Position numbers and translations under genes: made by a program. Positions 12,052 through 22,890 of a stretch of DNA of 64,000 bases are shown piece by piece. The first letter of the stretch is position 1, and each line of letters starts with the position of its first letter. Location of the stretch: the NCBI RefSeq assembly GCF_018687715.1, contig NC_056767.1:3224001-3288000 (forward strand), in the 5' to 3' direction. The stretch comes from Carya illinoinensis. Lineage: Eukaryota; Streptophyta; Magnoliopsida; Fagales; Juglandaceae. The notes beneath the pieces were generated by a model that worked only from the letters and a program-made list of their open reading frames with translations, was not told the DNA's origin and ran no database searches.

Positions 12052-12057
12052 CAATCT
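12052..12057. repeat. Right target-site duplication of the Ty3/gypsy element
   Basis: CAATCT, directly after the right LTR end TGTTACA, partners CAACCT at 3066-3071. Ty3/gypsy elements usually duplicate 5 bp, so the shared AAYCT core may be the true duplication. Confidence 0.75.
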
Positions 12058-12885
12058 ATCTCAAAGATCACTCACCTTGTATTCTGCACAATGACTGGAA
12101 TCAACATGCCAAGCGCAGATTATCAGATCACCAAGCTCCTTGGCTTGAATACACCGATAAACAGATACATGATCTACCAACAAGGTTGTCATGCCGATAG
12201 GACAACTCTTCATCTTGCCAATGATCTTGTAGAGAACAATGCAAGTGCACATGTGCTTGTGGTGTGTTCAGAGAACACGACGATGCTTTTCAATGGACCA
12301 TCTGAAACCCACCTAGACATTTTGGTAGGCCAAGCAATTTTTGCAGATGGCGCAGCTACCATAATTATCGGTGCCAATCTTGATAAGTCGACTAAACATC
12401 CACTGTTAGAAATAGCATTGGCTAGATAGTCAATTGTCCATGGTTCAGAGGGCGCCGTTGTTGATCATATATGTGAAATGGGCATCTCGTTGTATTTAAA
12501 TAGAAATTTATTCAAGTTGGTTGGTAGCAACATTAAGAATAACATGGCTGAAGCATTTACCCCGATTGGAATAAAGGATTGGAACTCCTTGTTTTATGTG
12601 GTTCACACTGGTGGCGCTGTTATTCTTGACCAAATACAAGAAAATCTTGGTCTAAAAGAGGACAAATTTAGGGTAAGTCGGCATGTGCTATGTGATTACG
12701 AGAACGTGGACAATCCATTTGTGCTATTTATCCTTGATAAAGTGAGGAAGAAGTCTTTAGAGGAAGCAAAGACCACAACAGGAGATGGGTTGGAATGGGG
12801 GGTTTTGTTTGGGTTCCGACCGGGACTCACAATGGAGACCGTTGTGTTGCATAGCATCCCAATACTTAATTCCATGAGTTATTGA

Positions 12886-13322
12886 GTCCTGTAGATTCAT
12901 AAACTAGTTTTGATCTTATTTTAGGGTTTTAATAAAATGGTAGCTGGGCTCTGTGAGAAGGTTAACAAGAGTACTAAAGTCCTCTATAAATCTTCTAGTT
13001 TGATGTGCCTCAATACCTTTATATATATATATGCATTTAGGAAATAAAAAATCGGAGTGATGGGAAGCAATGCAACTTTACGAGAAAAGTGATGTCTTAA
13101 TTTATTTTTCATTCCCAAACTAATAAGAAACTATCATGTTTAGATGAGTTTTATTACTTTTACCTCGCTTTCTCTCATTGTTTTGCTTATCGACTAACTC
13201 TAATCATCAATATAGTCATTGAAAATAAAGATGCCATTGCATTAATTGGAGAAATACTATAAATGCATTAGTTAGATTAATGAATCATGTATATATGAAT
13301 GCTGCATTTCATTGACATGCAG
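12886..13322. other. 3' flank of PKS copy 1 and intron remnant of copy 2
   Basis: No PKS exon 1 was found here. The last part, ending CATTGACATGCAG at 13322, looks like the 3' end of the family's first intron directly before exon 2 of copy 2. An (AT)n run lies at about 13021-13032. Confidence 0.55.
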
Positions 13323-14342
13323 GCGAGAAAACAACGAAAAAGTGTTACTTCCATCTCATTGAGAAGACTTTCAAAGAGAACCCAAGCATGTGTGAGTATG
13401 GGGCCCATCTTTGGATGCACATCAAGAAATGGTAGTTCCTGAGGTACCTAAGCTTGGAAAAGAAGCTACATTGAAGGCAATCAAAGAATGGGGGCAACCT
13501 ATCTCAAAGATCAAACACCTTGTTTTCTGCACATCTTCGAGCATGGACATGCTTGGGGCAGATTATCAGCTCACCTAGCTTCTTGGCCTTAATCCATCTG
13601 TCAACAGGTACATGATCTATAAAAAAAACTCTTATGCTGGAGGGACTGCTCTTCATATAGCCAAGGTTCTTGTAGAGAACAATGCTGGTGCACATGTTCT
13701 AGTCGTGTGCTCAGAAATCGTGGCCATGTTTTTTCAAGGACCCTCAGAAAACCATCTAGACATTTTGAAAAGCCAGACACTTTTTGCAGATGGTGCAGCA
13801 TCTGTTATTGTTGGGGTCGATATTGATACCTCGATTGAACATCCGTTGTTTGAGCTAGTTTGGGCTAGCCAGGCGATTGTCCCAAACACAGAGGCGCAAG
13901 CGTTGGATATTTACGTGAAATAGGCATCACATTCCATTTATCTAAAACATTGTCCAATGTGATTGGTAGCAACATCGAGAAGAGCATGACTACAACATTT
14001 AGCTCAATCAGCGGTGACATAAGTGATTGGAACTTTTTATTTTACGTTGTTCATCCTAGTTTGGGGACGATTCTGGAACAAATCCAAAAAAATATGGATT
14101 TGAAAGAGGACAAACTCAAAGCAAGTTGGCATGTTCTAAGCGAGTATGACATGTTGGGTCCAAGCGTGTTGTTTGTGCTTGATGAGATGAGGAAGAAATC
14201 CAAGGAAGAAGGAAAGAAAACAACAGGAGATGGGTTGGAGTGGGGAGTTTTGTTTGGGTTCGGTTTAGGTCTCATAGTGTAGACTGTTGTGTTGCATAGC
14301 ATCCCCATAATTAATTCTCACTGTGGTAGTGCTTTTTCATAA
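13323..14342 (+). pseudogene. Type III polyketide synthase pseudogene, copy 2 (exon 2 only)
   Basis: This is a tandem paralogue of copy 1 that begins at a good splice acceptor (GCAG, then the second part of the split Cys codon) and covers the whole second exon, but exon 1 is absent. Lesions: a frameshift near 13400, TAG at 13576-13578 (Lys in the family), a frameshift near 13910, and TAG at 14280-14282 (Glu in the family), after which the frame continues to 14340. The active-site Cys is replaced by Ser (motif reads KNSYAGG, near 13630), and the segment that should hold the catalytic Asn is shortened (SEYDMLG, near 14150). The catalytic His is kept (VVHPS, near 14050). It lost function independently of copy 1. 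Confidence 0.9.
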
Positions 14343-15465
14343 AATGCGATAAATTAATTCTCAAAACTGATGTGGTGATCTGAATGTGTTTTAATAAGAT
14401 GGTTAACCTTGTAATATGTCAACAAGGTGTATGATCTAGCACTTTTTTTTTCTTTTTGTTATCTTGAGAATAAGTATGGCCAAGTAATTCTTGTACTTGT
14501 TTTGACAAAAAAAAAAGCATACCAAGAAAGGAATATAATGAGAAAAGGCCATGCATGAGAGCTGCCCTAAGTAGAATCTGCATAGTTGATAGCTCTGCCA
14601 TTTACTTGATAGATCTGTTAGTTTTTTCAAAAAATAAATGTGTACAAAAAGCACAAAAAGATACTGGATAATTATATGCCTCCAAGAACATACACTATTG
14701 CAATAGATTGCCAACCAAGATATTAAAAATACTTCCATCAAGTCATTTAAATCCTACATATTTTGCGGGGGTTCAAATCCATTTGTGATGTTAGACTATT
14801 AGTGCCTTTCAAAATAACAATCCAAGATCATTCTGGATTGTCTTTCATAGTCCCCTCAACATTCCAAACCCATTCCAAGAACCACTATTTGCATTGTAGT
14901 TCACAAGTCTTAAAACTATCCATCTATTCTACCAAGCAAGAACGTTTTTGGAACTCTAGGAAGAGTTTTAGCTTAGGATGCGAGCCCATGCATCAATTGA
15001 CACACAATGAAACCAAATCAGTACAACTCCAAATTTAGGGATAAACCTGAATATCATTCTACATACAATAGGATGGAAATACAAAATAAGTCTTAAGAAA
15101 AAAAAAAAAAAAAACCAAAGACTCAAATGCATACTGAAAATTGAGAGCACAAAAGGTGGATGTACAACAAAAGAACCATATCCTTTACTTCAATCATCAA
15201 CAACTGTTATCTAGAATTTTTTTTTTACAACAAACAATCCCTCAAGAATATGTAATAAAGTACAAAGAAGCAAATTTAACAATGGCTCTTAAAACATCAT
15301 GTGGACAAAACTCGTATCATGCTTCTGTTCACTTAGCCGAGTCAAGACTACATAGCATGTTAACTGCTACCATTAGCTAGCAATATGCAATCTTCATGTA
15401 AGGCCACGTACTCGAAGGGTTAGGAAGTTACTTCATGTCACCTAAAATCACATTTAAATAATTAA
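14343..15465. other. Gene-free interval
   Basis: Only short overlapping open frames and A/T runs were seen. I recognise no coding, RNA or transposon sequence here. Confidence 0.5.
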
Positions 15466-15778
15466 GGGTGTAAAAATAAACCAAAAAACCAGCCCGGATC
15501 GGTTGGTTCGGTCTGGTTCTCAGTTGTTTCAGTCCGAAATTGGTTCCTTCATTTTAAAAATCTATCAAATTTGATCTGGAATCGGTTTTAAATTTTCCAA
15601 CACCAGACCAGACAAATTCATGTATTATATATATTTTATTAATTTTTAATATTATATATAATATATTTTATATACAATTATGTATGAAATAATATATTAT
15701 AATTTATAACATAACATTTTAGTCTTAAACATGAATATTTAATTGATCATATGTTTTAAATATAAAATATATATATAT

Positions 15779-15787
15779 ATATATTAA
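15779..15787. repeat. Left 9-bp target-site duplication of the MULE
   Basis: ATATATTAA, identical to 21430-21438. Nine base pairs is the usual length for Mutator-like elements. Confidence 0.9.
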
Positions 15788-15935
15788 GGAAAATGCTACT
15801 CGCCCCGCTCAATAATCCTGCTGAGATATCCCGCTTGACATGGACACGCCAACTGGTCTGTCAAACTTGATTTTTTTTTTCTTTACCGCAACACGAGACC
15901 ACTTCATTATTTGCTTTTCCGTTACTTACTTTTCT
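15788..15935. repeat. Left terminal inverted repeat of the MULE
   Basis: Starts GGAAAATGCTACTCGCCCC; the other end, read inward, starts GGGTAATGCTACTTGCCCC. About 148 bases pair with only scattered changes, and weaker T-rich similarity goes further in. Confidence 0.92.
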
Positions 15936-17005
15936 TTTTCTATTACCTTTTTTTCTTTTTCTTTTTCTCCTTCCTGGCTCCCCCCCCCCCCCCCCAAATT
16001 CGACTGAAACCATTTTCCCACTCCCATTTCATTTCCTTTCAAACCAGTGCCCACTACACCCAAACTCATCCCCGACCTCTGCATTTTATATCCTTCCAGT
16101 AGGGCTAGCATTTTCTTGGAAAACCCCTGACATTGGGTACCATTGTAGCATCTGAACGGTGGGGCTACCATTTTTTATTGTGGCACAGTGGGCCTCTCAT
16201 TCAGGTGATAGTTGATTTCTTCTGCTTTTGATCAATAGAACTTGAGATCATTGTGTGATGGTTGAAATCTGTATTTGGGATTGGTTTTGTAAATAGATTT
16301 TGTACGATGGTTGAAATTTGTATATGGGATGGGTCTTGTAAATGATCTTGTAAATTATTTGAAATTTGTATTTGAATTGGATCACCGTTAAACAATATAT
16401 ATTTGAAGAGCACCAAGTGCTCGACAGAATGCCACAATGGATGAACCCTACACTTGCTACGTGCCATTGGCCACTTAATTTTTCACAAAGCATGTTGATC
16501 TAAACATATATATTTATGTACTTAAATTCTACACTAAACATATATTCATATTTATGTATTTGATCTAAACATATATATTCATATTGATCTATATATGTTT
16601 CTGCATTAACTTTCTGCACTAACAAATTTCTGCACTAACATATATATGCACATTTCTGCACTAACAACATATATATACGTGACAACAAATTTCTGCACTA
16701 ACTTTAAGGTCATGTAATTTTTCTATATACTACGTGCTTCAGAAAATACATGACAACATATATATATTTCTATACTAACTTTCTGCACTAACAAATTTCT
16801 ATATATATGTTTCTGCACTAACTTTAAGCTCATGAATTCAGGGGCACATATCCTGCAAACATTTTTCATATGTTTAAGCCGAAGCTATTTGTTTTGCTTG
16901 TGATGCATATGGGCCATTAGTTTTGCACGATATTTGCACCATACACTAATAACTGGGTTTCTAATTGTGTTACTTGTTAACAACAGTGGGTCTTGATTGA
17001 TTATA

Positions 17006-17528
17006 ATGTCTAAAGCACGTAGTAATACTAGCAATAACTTACGCTAAAAAAACTCTTGGCAAAATGAATATCCAATATGCTTTTGTGGTATTAAAGCATG
17101 TCGACGAACTGCGCATACAGAAGATAATGAGGGGCGCTAATTTTTTAGTTGCCAAAAATTTGAGGTATGATATTTCACTCATGTTTATACTTTAAAAAAA
17201 ATATATATATCTTTCTTTTGCTCCTCTTGTTTGCTAAGAAATTAACGGTAATCCTTCTTTGATAATGTGTTGGTTTATTTTGCAGACTGGGCATTCTTGC
17301 AGATACTTTTATTGGTATGATCCGAAAATACCACCATATAGTGAGAAGAGAATCAACCGTTTAAAAACCGAAATTCAAAAAATACAATTGGCAATGGATA
17401 TCCAAACAAGTCGACATCAACTAGAAATAGAGATTGAGATGTACAAGAGAAAGTTTGATAGGGTCATTATAGTTTTAATTTCAATGTCGTTGGTACTTTG
17501 TTTAGCCATGTTTTTCGGGAAGTTTTGA
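17006..17528 (+). pseudogene. GRF zinc-finger protein with C-terminal membrane segment, carried by the MULE
   Basis: Exon 1 (17006-17164) and exon 2 (17286-17528) join in frame through a GTATGA...TTGCAG intron and give about 133 codons. The first half has the zf-GRF pattern: C-x-C-G, a GR-x-F-F-x-C segment and C-R-Y-F-Y-W-Y-D, with the likely zinc ligands Cys25, Cys27, Cys49 and Cys58. Then follow a charged, coiled-coil-like helix (about residues 70-110) and a hydrophobic segment (VIIVLISMSLVLCLAMFF) that looks like a C-terminal membrane anchor. Two TAA stops interrupt exon 1 (17045-17047 and 17138-17140); both could come from C-to-T change of a CAA codon. zf-GRF domains bind nucleic acid in some proteins, but no function is known to me for this short membrane-tailed form. 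It lies tail to tail with the transposase. Confidence 0.75.
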
Positions 17529-18382
17529 GACAAAATGTGATGTATGAAGTTAATTTCATGTAATCTTTTAGAAAATTACATTTTGGAAAATCTCTTAATG
17601 TATATGTTTGCTTGCTAGAAATTAGAATGATGTAGAAACAGTCTTATGTAAAGGGCTATGAAACTTTTGTCCACAACTTTTGAATGAATTAGCTCAGCTG
17701 TGTGCAGCTTTAATATATTGGAAGCACCTGTTTTTTTCTTTTTGCAATCTGCTATATCAATTTTTTGCATACAATTGAATATATTTCTCAAGAATTATGT
17801 CCTTGATCAGCACATGTCATTGAGTCTACCAATCACCAAAAACATTTTGGTGTGGTCCCTCCCAAAAAATTGTCGTTTCATTACAAAAATAGCAAATAAA
17901 AAAGTGGTCCCTCTAAAAAAATTGTACTTTCATTACAAAACTAGCTCCCAAAAAAAGTGGTCCCTCCTACAATCAACTTCACATGCTTCCAAAATTACGG
18001 CATCTACCAATCACCAAAGTCTTGATGAAGAGCCTCCGTAGTATATCCTTGATCAGTTTTGTCCTATGGGGGCATCCCAAAAATGTTAAAAGTGGCAATT
18101 CAATTCAGTAAAAATATTAACAAAATAACTTATTCAAAAAATGTTACCAAAATATTTTTTTTTTACATTACCAGTGAGTTATAAACAGTCTCTCCAGTGC
18201 CAAAATAATTCATAGCAGTTGAAGGAGTTGCAAAAACAATCTGGCGCATGTGTCCAAACTTGACTTTGTTGATACTAGCGTTAAAAGTATAATTTGGCAA
18301 TAAATGAAATAAGAAACAACTAAATAAAATAATTTAGTATATTGCAATTACAAAAAGTTACCTCAGTTTCATTGTGGTGTAG

Positions 18383-20492
18383 TCATCTTTTCGTACTGGA
18401 TCTCTTAAGACTCTTCTCAACGGGATGTACTTTTCTCTTAGACGGTGGTCTTCCCTTATTCCGTACGACCAACGGACTAAGAACTCTACCTGTTGTCTTG
18501 GTTGTGGAAGTATCTGGATCAACTTCTCCTCTAGTATCATTATCAGGCAGACTAGGGTACTGTGTCTTCAACTGTTCTATCTGGCTAATCAATCTAACAC
18601 AGCTACTCTCGGCCTTAGAAGCATTGGAACACAGCTCATAAAAGCTATTTTGAATCCTATCGTACCTTCACTCATCGTCATTGGTACTAGTGTCATAACT
18701 ACTTTTAACGAAGGTGTATTTTTGCTTAACATCCTTCCTCCACCGGTCTAATATGTATTTTTTCGGTACTGTATATTGGCCTATCTGAGTTAAGATACGG
18801 AGGGCGTGCCTGCAGAATATACCCCTAAATTCAAATAACTTATAGCTACATTTCACATCAAGGGGATCTTGTTCAATGTTGACAGTAAAGGTTACACGTT
18901 TTACTAAGTCATCACTAACCTGAATCTCATCCACAACTATGAACGTATATCGACTACCCTCACATCCCAACAACGAGGTAGTCAAATATAGGAATCCTCG
19001 CAGTTCCTCTTGTACTTCTTTGAATTTAGCAAGAGTATATGCTTTTTGAAATTGCTTCTCAAGATGATAGCAACTGATGCAAGGAATGTACGTGTTAAAT
19101 GAATTGAAGTTAGCAATTTCTTCATTCTCTACCTTTCTCCTGAGGGCCGAATCATTATGTTCAACAAATTGTTCCAAAGTTGTTCTAGAGTGAATGTAGT
19201 CGTCAAAAAATGCATTCATTTCTTTACTCCACTATGTAGTTGACATTCCTGCCCAGAATGTGTCTCTAACATAGGCCGACACCCAAAAATGCCGATCATT
19301 ATACAGTGATTCCAACCATACATTATCATACAAACCATAGGTTTCTAGCATATTACACCAATGTTCCTCAAATTCATGCTCACTGAAAGAGTCATAAACG
19401 CACTTATGTAAAATACTCTTGATTTCTCCATATCAACAATGTGATCCAAACTTCTCAGAAAGCTTTTTCATTATATGCCACAAGCAGAAGCGATGTTTTG
19501 AAGTTGGAAACACCCTCGAAATTGCAATTTTCATAGCCTTGTCTTGGTCTGTGATGATTGCATTTAGCAGTCGATTATTCATACACTGCAACCATGACTT
19601 AAACAACCACTCAAATGTATATACATCTTCACTAGATATCAATCCGCACCCGAGTAGGATGGACTGCCCATGATGGTTCACACCCACAAACGGTGCAAAA
19701 GGCATTTTATATGCATTAGTTAGATATGTCGTATCAAATGTAAATCCATCCCCGAATGATTCATATGCAGCTCTACTCCGAGGGTCTGCCCAAAAAATAT
19801 TTTTTAACCACATCTCACTATCAACGTCTATCCTATAATAAAATTCCTGAATTCTTTTTTGCATATCTTCAAAATAGTTACATAGAGCTACACCACCTCC
19901 AACCCCGAGGCAAAGTCGTCGTGCTTTGTCAATATAGTTTCGACACTCCTTCTCCCCTAATGGTACATTCTCGTAACCCCCTGCCTCAACAACCACAGAC
20001 TTGAAATTTTTTGATAACCTTATTCCTACCTCATCATTTATTTTGACCCTTTTAGCAACACGAGCATCGACCTTCTTAAAGCATCTGAAATGTCTTGCCT
20101 TTCCTGGACTACAAGTGTGTGTGTGATCCAAAATCACTTTGGATACAGTATATCCACCTTCATCATTGAATACAGTATTAATCCTAGCCATACACCCCAT
20201 TTTTACTGTTTGTCTTGGTTTCATAACATTGGCAATCGTACTTTTTGATGTGCCTCCTCGCGCATGCCAAGCAAAACCATCTTACATTCCCATCGTCATC
20301 TTGTCTAGAATTCCTTTTGGATATCCCAAACCCCTTCTTCTTACCATACTTCATATAGTAAGCATACACTTCTTCTATAGATGAAAATTTCATTCCAACC
20401 ATAGGTTCTTCAACATTTTCATCACCTCCAATCTGCTCATCAATTCCTACCTCATCACACTCATTATCTGAATATTCCATATCATCGTCCAT
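18383..20492 (-). pseudogene. FAR1/FHY3-type MULE transposase (broken)
   Basis: The N-terminal acidic stretch and FAR1 zinc-binding region lie at 20492-20190 (FSSIEEVYAYYMKYGKKKGF, then Cys- and His-containing segments). They are out of frame with the next part by one frameshift near 20240. The transposase domain runs from about 19900 to 19300; the first two acidic catalytic residues can be placed (FDTTYLTN, ITDQDKAM), followed by the conserved LWH motif and an acidic EFEEHW segment. A SWIM zinc finger (CSYKLFEFRG, then CRH) lies near 18820. The C-terminus ends in a basic KGRPPSKRK tail near 18460. In-frame stops are at 19433-19435, about 19233 and 18668-18670. FAR1 and FHY3 light-signalling factors came from such transposases. 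Here the flanking inverted repeats show it is a transposon gene. Confidence 0.9.
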
Positions 20493-21280
20493 TGTAACGT
20501 TCGAATTATCTACAAAAATACCATAAACTTGTTTGAAAGAATAAGCAAAAATTGTTTTAAAAATAGTTTCATCATTTTAAGTTGATTCAAAGATAGTTTT
20601 TAAGTTGAAATTTACTGGTAAGAGTTTTGTCAAAGATAGTTTTTAAACTGAAATAACTTCAATAATATTTAAAGTTCTAAAATGGTTAAAGTTTTTATAA
20701 AAGCTTTAATATGAAGTTTTCAAACTAAAATAACTTCATCAGTTTTAACTAAGTTAAATTATATACACAGTTCATCAATTTTTAAACTGAAATAAAGTAT
20801 ATTTTAAACTAATATATACACAGTTCATCAGTTCTTTTGGTATCCAATAACTAAAATAAATTCATTTCCAAACAATGGTTTGAGTGATGAATATTTTTTC
20901 TTGACAAACTATATTTTGCAGCTCTGACCGGTAAATTACAACTACATTTTGCAAGGAGGTTTATGCATACTATGCAAGTAAAAATAAATAAATTATTACA
21001 CATGAAGGTGTAAGCTTACTTGTTCAGTTGTAGGAGGATGATGGAGGGTCACTCTGTCGATGGCTTGGAGGAGGACGGTGGAGAGGTCTAATGGAGCGGT
21101 CTGTGTTAGGGGTCTCTGTTGGGGGTCGTTCATTCAGAGTGGGAAAATGGTAAGTCGAATGGGGGTAGAGGTGATGGGGGAAAAGCAAGCAAACAGAAGG
21201 AGAAAAAAAATAGAAAAAAAAAAAAGCAACTAATGTAAAAGCAACTAACGGAAAAAGCAAGTAAGGGAAAAGTAAGTAAT

Positions 21281-21429
21281 AGAAAAGTAAGTAATGGAAA
21301 AGCAAATAATGAAGTGATCTCGTGTTGCGATAAAGAAAAAAAAAAGTCAAGTTTGATAGACCAGTTGGCATGTCCATGTCAAGCGGGATATCTCAGCAGA
21401 ATTATTGAGCGGGGCAAGTAGCATTACCC
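21281..21429. repeat. Right terminal inverted repeat of the MULE
   Basis: Reverse complement of 15788-15935 with scattered substitutions. Just inside it are several subterminal repeats of the type AGTAAGTAATGGAAAAGC (about 21225-21310). Confidence 0.92.
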
Positions 21430-21438
21430 ATATATTAA
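21430..21438. repeat. Right 9-bp target-site duplication of the MULE
   Basis: ATATATTAA, identical to 15779-15787. Confidence 0.9.
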
Positions 21439-21575
21439 ATACACTTTATTGCCTAGGTGAAACCGGACGTACCAGTTTAGAGGGGTAACCGGTACATAAT
21501 CAGTTTTTTAAAATTCAAAGTTGGTACATATCGGTTCGATCTTAAATTTTGTTTAAAACCGGATCGGTTACACCC

Positions 21576-22890
21576 ATACAAATAATACATATATAGACAC
21601 TAAATATCACAAGGAAAATAACTCTACAACTCGTAAAACTTCTTTAATAAAATTATACATACTTGATCTACAAAAATAATATCAGCGAATCCTCCAACAC
21701 ATATAATAATAATAAAGAACTCCACAAGGTGTAATAAAATTAGCAAGGTTCCAAAATACCAAAGAACTCCATAAGGTCTAAATAAATCCACCATAATAAA
21801 TCAACAACTTTGCAAAGTCTCAATAATAACGTCAAACTCCAAAATACTAAGCAAACATAACAAAATAAATCCACTGCTTAGTACTCTCCAGTGACATAGT
21901 ACCCTTTGGTACCTATTCCACTTCGCTCAATTAATCTCGCTCATGCTTCATATTCTTGATCCCCATCTAAACCATAAAAATAATCTGAAATATTAAAGAT
22001 AATTGGATGAGTTATCAACAACTCAATAAGTAGTGAACATATACTAGTATGTAAATATGAGCCAGTTAAAAATGCAGAACCAAAAAAATTATCAAAATAC
22101 CAAAGCGACAATTTAGAAATATTAATGTACAAAAGTCCTATGGCATAGCATAACTGAGTAGCATTATATCAGAATGAATTCCATGTTTAACCTTGTAGTA
22201 GGGTTGTGCAAACACCTACGTTCAACCGAGCAGAAACAAAATATGAAACTTTCCCCTTATTAATCTCAAAGCTCCTAGTGTACACACTGAAAACCACTTT
22301 GTTTCCAAAGTGGATGCATTAAAAACAGAAATACTGGTACGAAGACAAACAGAGATCACAATCTTACACTCAGGCTAAGTTGGGATGGAAGCAAAAACAA
22401 AATGTCATGCCAGAGGTTTTCAGATGCAACAATTCATATAATAATGGAGCATTGAATAGATACAGACCCTATTAATATCATCATGTATAAAAAATTTCAT
22501 ATTTCATATTCGCTTTTTTTATATAGTTGAAAAATAAAGTGTCAAAAATGCTCATGTTACACCTGTCATGATAGAAAATATATTTTTTTCTTATTTATAT
22601 ACAATGAGTTATGCAGAAAAAGTGGCCAAGGTTGTTTTGAATGTTCCATAACAACGCATGCAAGTTTTTCAATAAAAATTGACTTCAGTCCGTTTAGGCA
22701 AACTCTAGCATAGGAGCACTACTTACCTAAATTTTGCACTGTATTATCTAAGCTTTGGATTCAACCTCTAACAATATGAAAACTCAAATTCAAAAACATT
22801 CACTAAAGTGTCAATAACCCAAACAAGCAAAAAACTAACGAAAATATATAACCCGAATTACAGATTCACATGCACAAAACCATTACAACG
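21576..22890. other. Gene-free interval
   Basis: AT-rich DNA. A short minus-strand open stretch ending at 21941 (Asp-Gln-Glu-Tyr-Glu-Ala) might be an exon relic of the adjacent PHD pseudogene, but I could not place it. Confidence 0.4.

Larger units (their letters stand above)
2119..12885 (+). pseudogene. Type III polyketide synthase (chalcone/stilbene synthase-like) pseudogene, copy 1, split by a retrotransposon
   Basis: Exon 1 (2119-2296) encodes the usual N-terminus starting [11 protein letters not shown] and stops after one base of codon 60, the split Cys codon at which the conserved first intron of this family sits; the donor is GTAAG. Exon 2 starts near 2893, runs to 3071, is interrupted by the Ty3/gypsy element at 3073-12051, and resumes at about 12052-12885. 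The family condenses CoA esters with malonyl-CoA. The catalytic Cys (YQQGC, about 12180), His (VVHTGG, about 12605) and Asn (YENV, about 12700) are all still present, as is most of the C-terminal GFGPG loop (here GFRPG). Lesions are the 9-kb insertion, an in-frame TAG at 12427-12429, and an intron-2 boundary where AA stands in place of the expected acceptor AG before 2893. It was therefore probably a functional enzyme before the insertion. CHS and STS cannot be told apart here. Confidence 0.9.
15788..21429 (-). mobile_element. Mutator-like DNA transposon (MULE) with FAR1-type transposase and a GRF zinc-finger second gene
   Basis: This 5.6-kb element is bounded by ~148-bp terminal inverted repeats (15788-15935 and 21281-21429) and by a perfect 9-bp duplication. 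The minus strand carries a FAR1/FHY3-like MULE transposase (about 20492-18383). The plus strand carries a two-exon GRF zinc-finger gene (17006-17528), convergent with it. The space between the left repeat and the GRF gene holds a C16 run (15980-15995) and degenerate repeats of TTTCTGCACTAAC (about 16600-16830). Both genes have in-frame stops, so the copy is non-autonomous, but the ends and target duplication are well kept. Confidence 0.93.
15466..21575. repeat. MITE-like repeat interrupted by the MULE
   Basis: The outer ends are GGGTGTAA (15466) and TTACACCC (21575), an inverted pair next to CCGGATCGGTT-rich DNA. Without the MULE and one copy of its target duplication the repeat would be about 460 bp. 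Its AT-rich core is an inverted copy of the core at 220-345. It was present before the MULE inserted. Confidence 0.6.

Noticed and set aside
18342..18751. Plus-strand open frames across the transposase C-terminus
   Set aside because: Shadows of the minus-strand transposase, which has the SWIM finger and KGRPPSKRK tail.
21850..22132. Possible last exon of the PHD pseudogene
   Set aside because: The minus-strand reading is short and has stops; I could not align it to any PHD-protein end.
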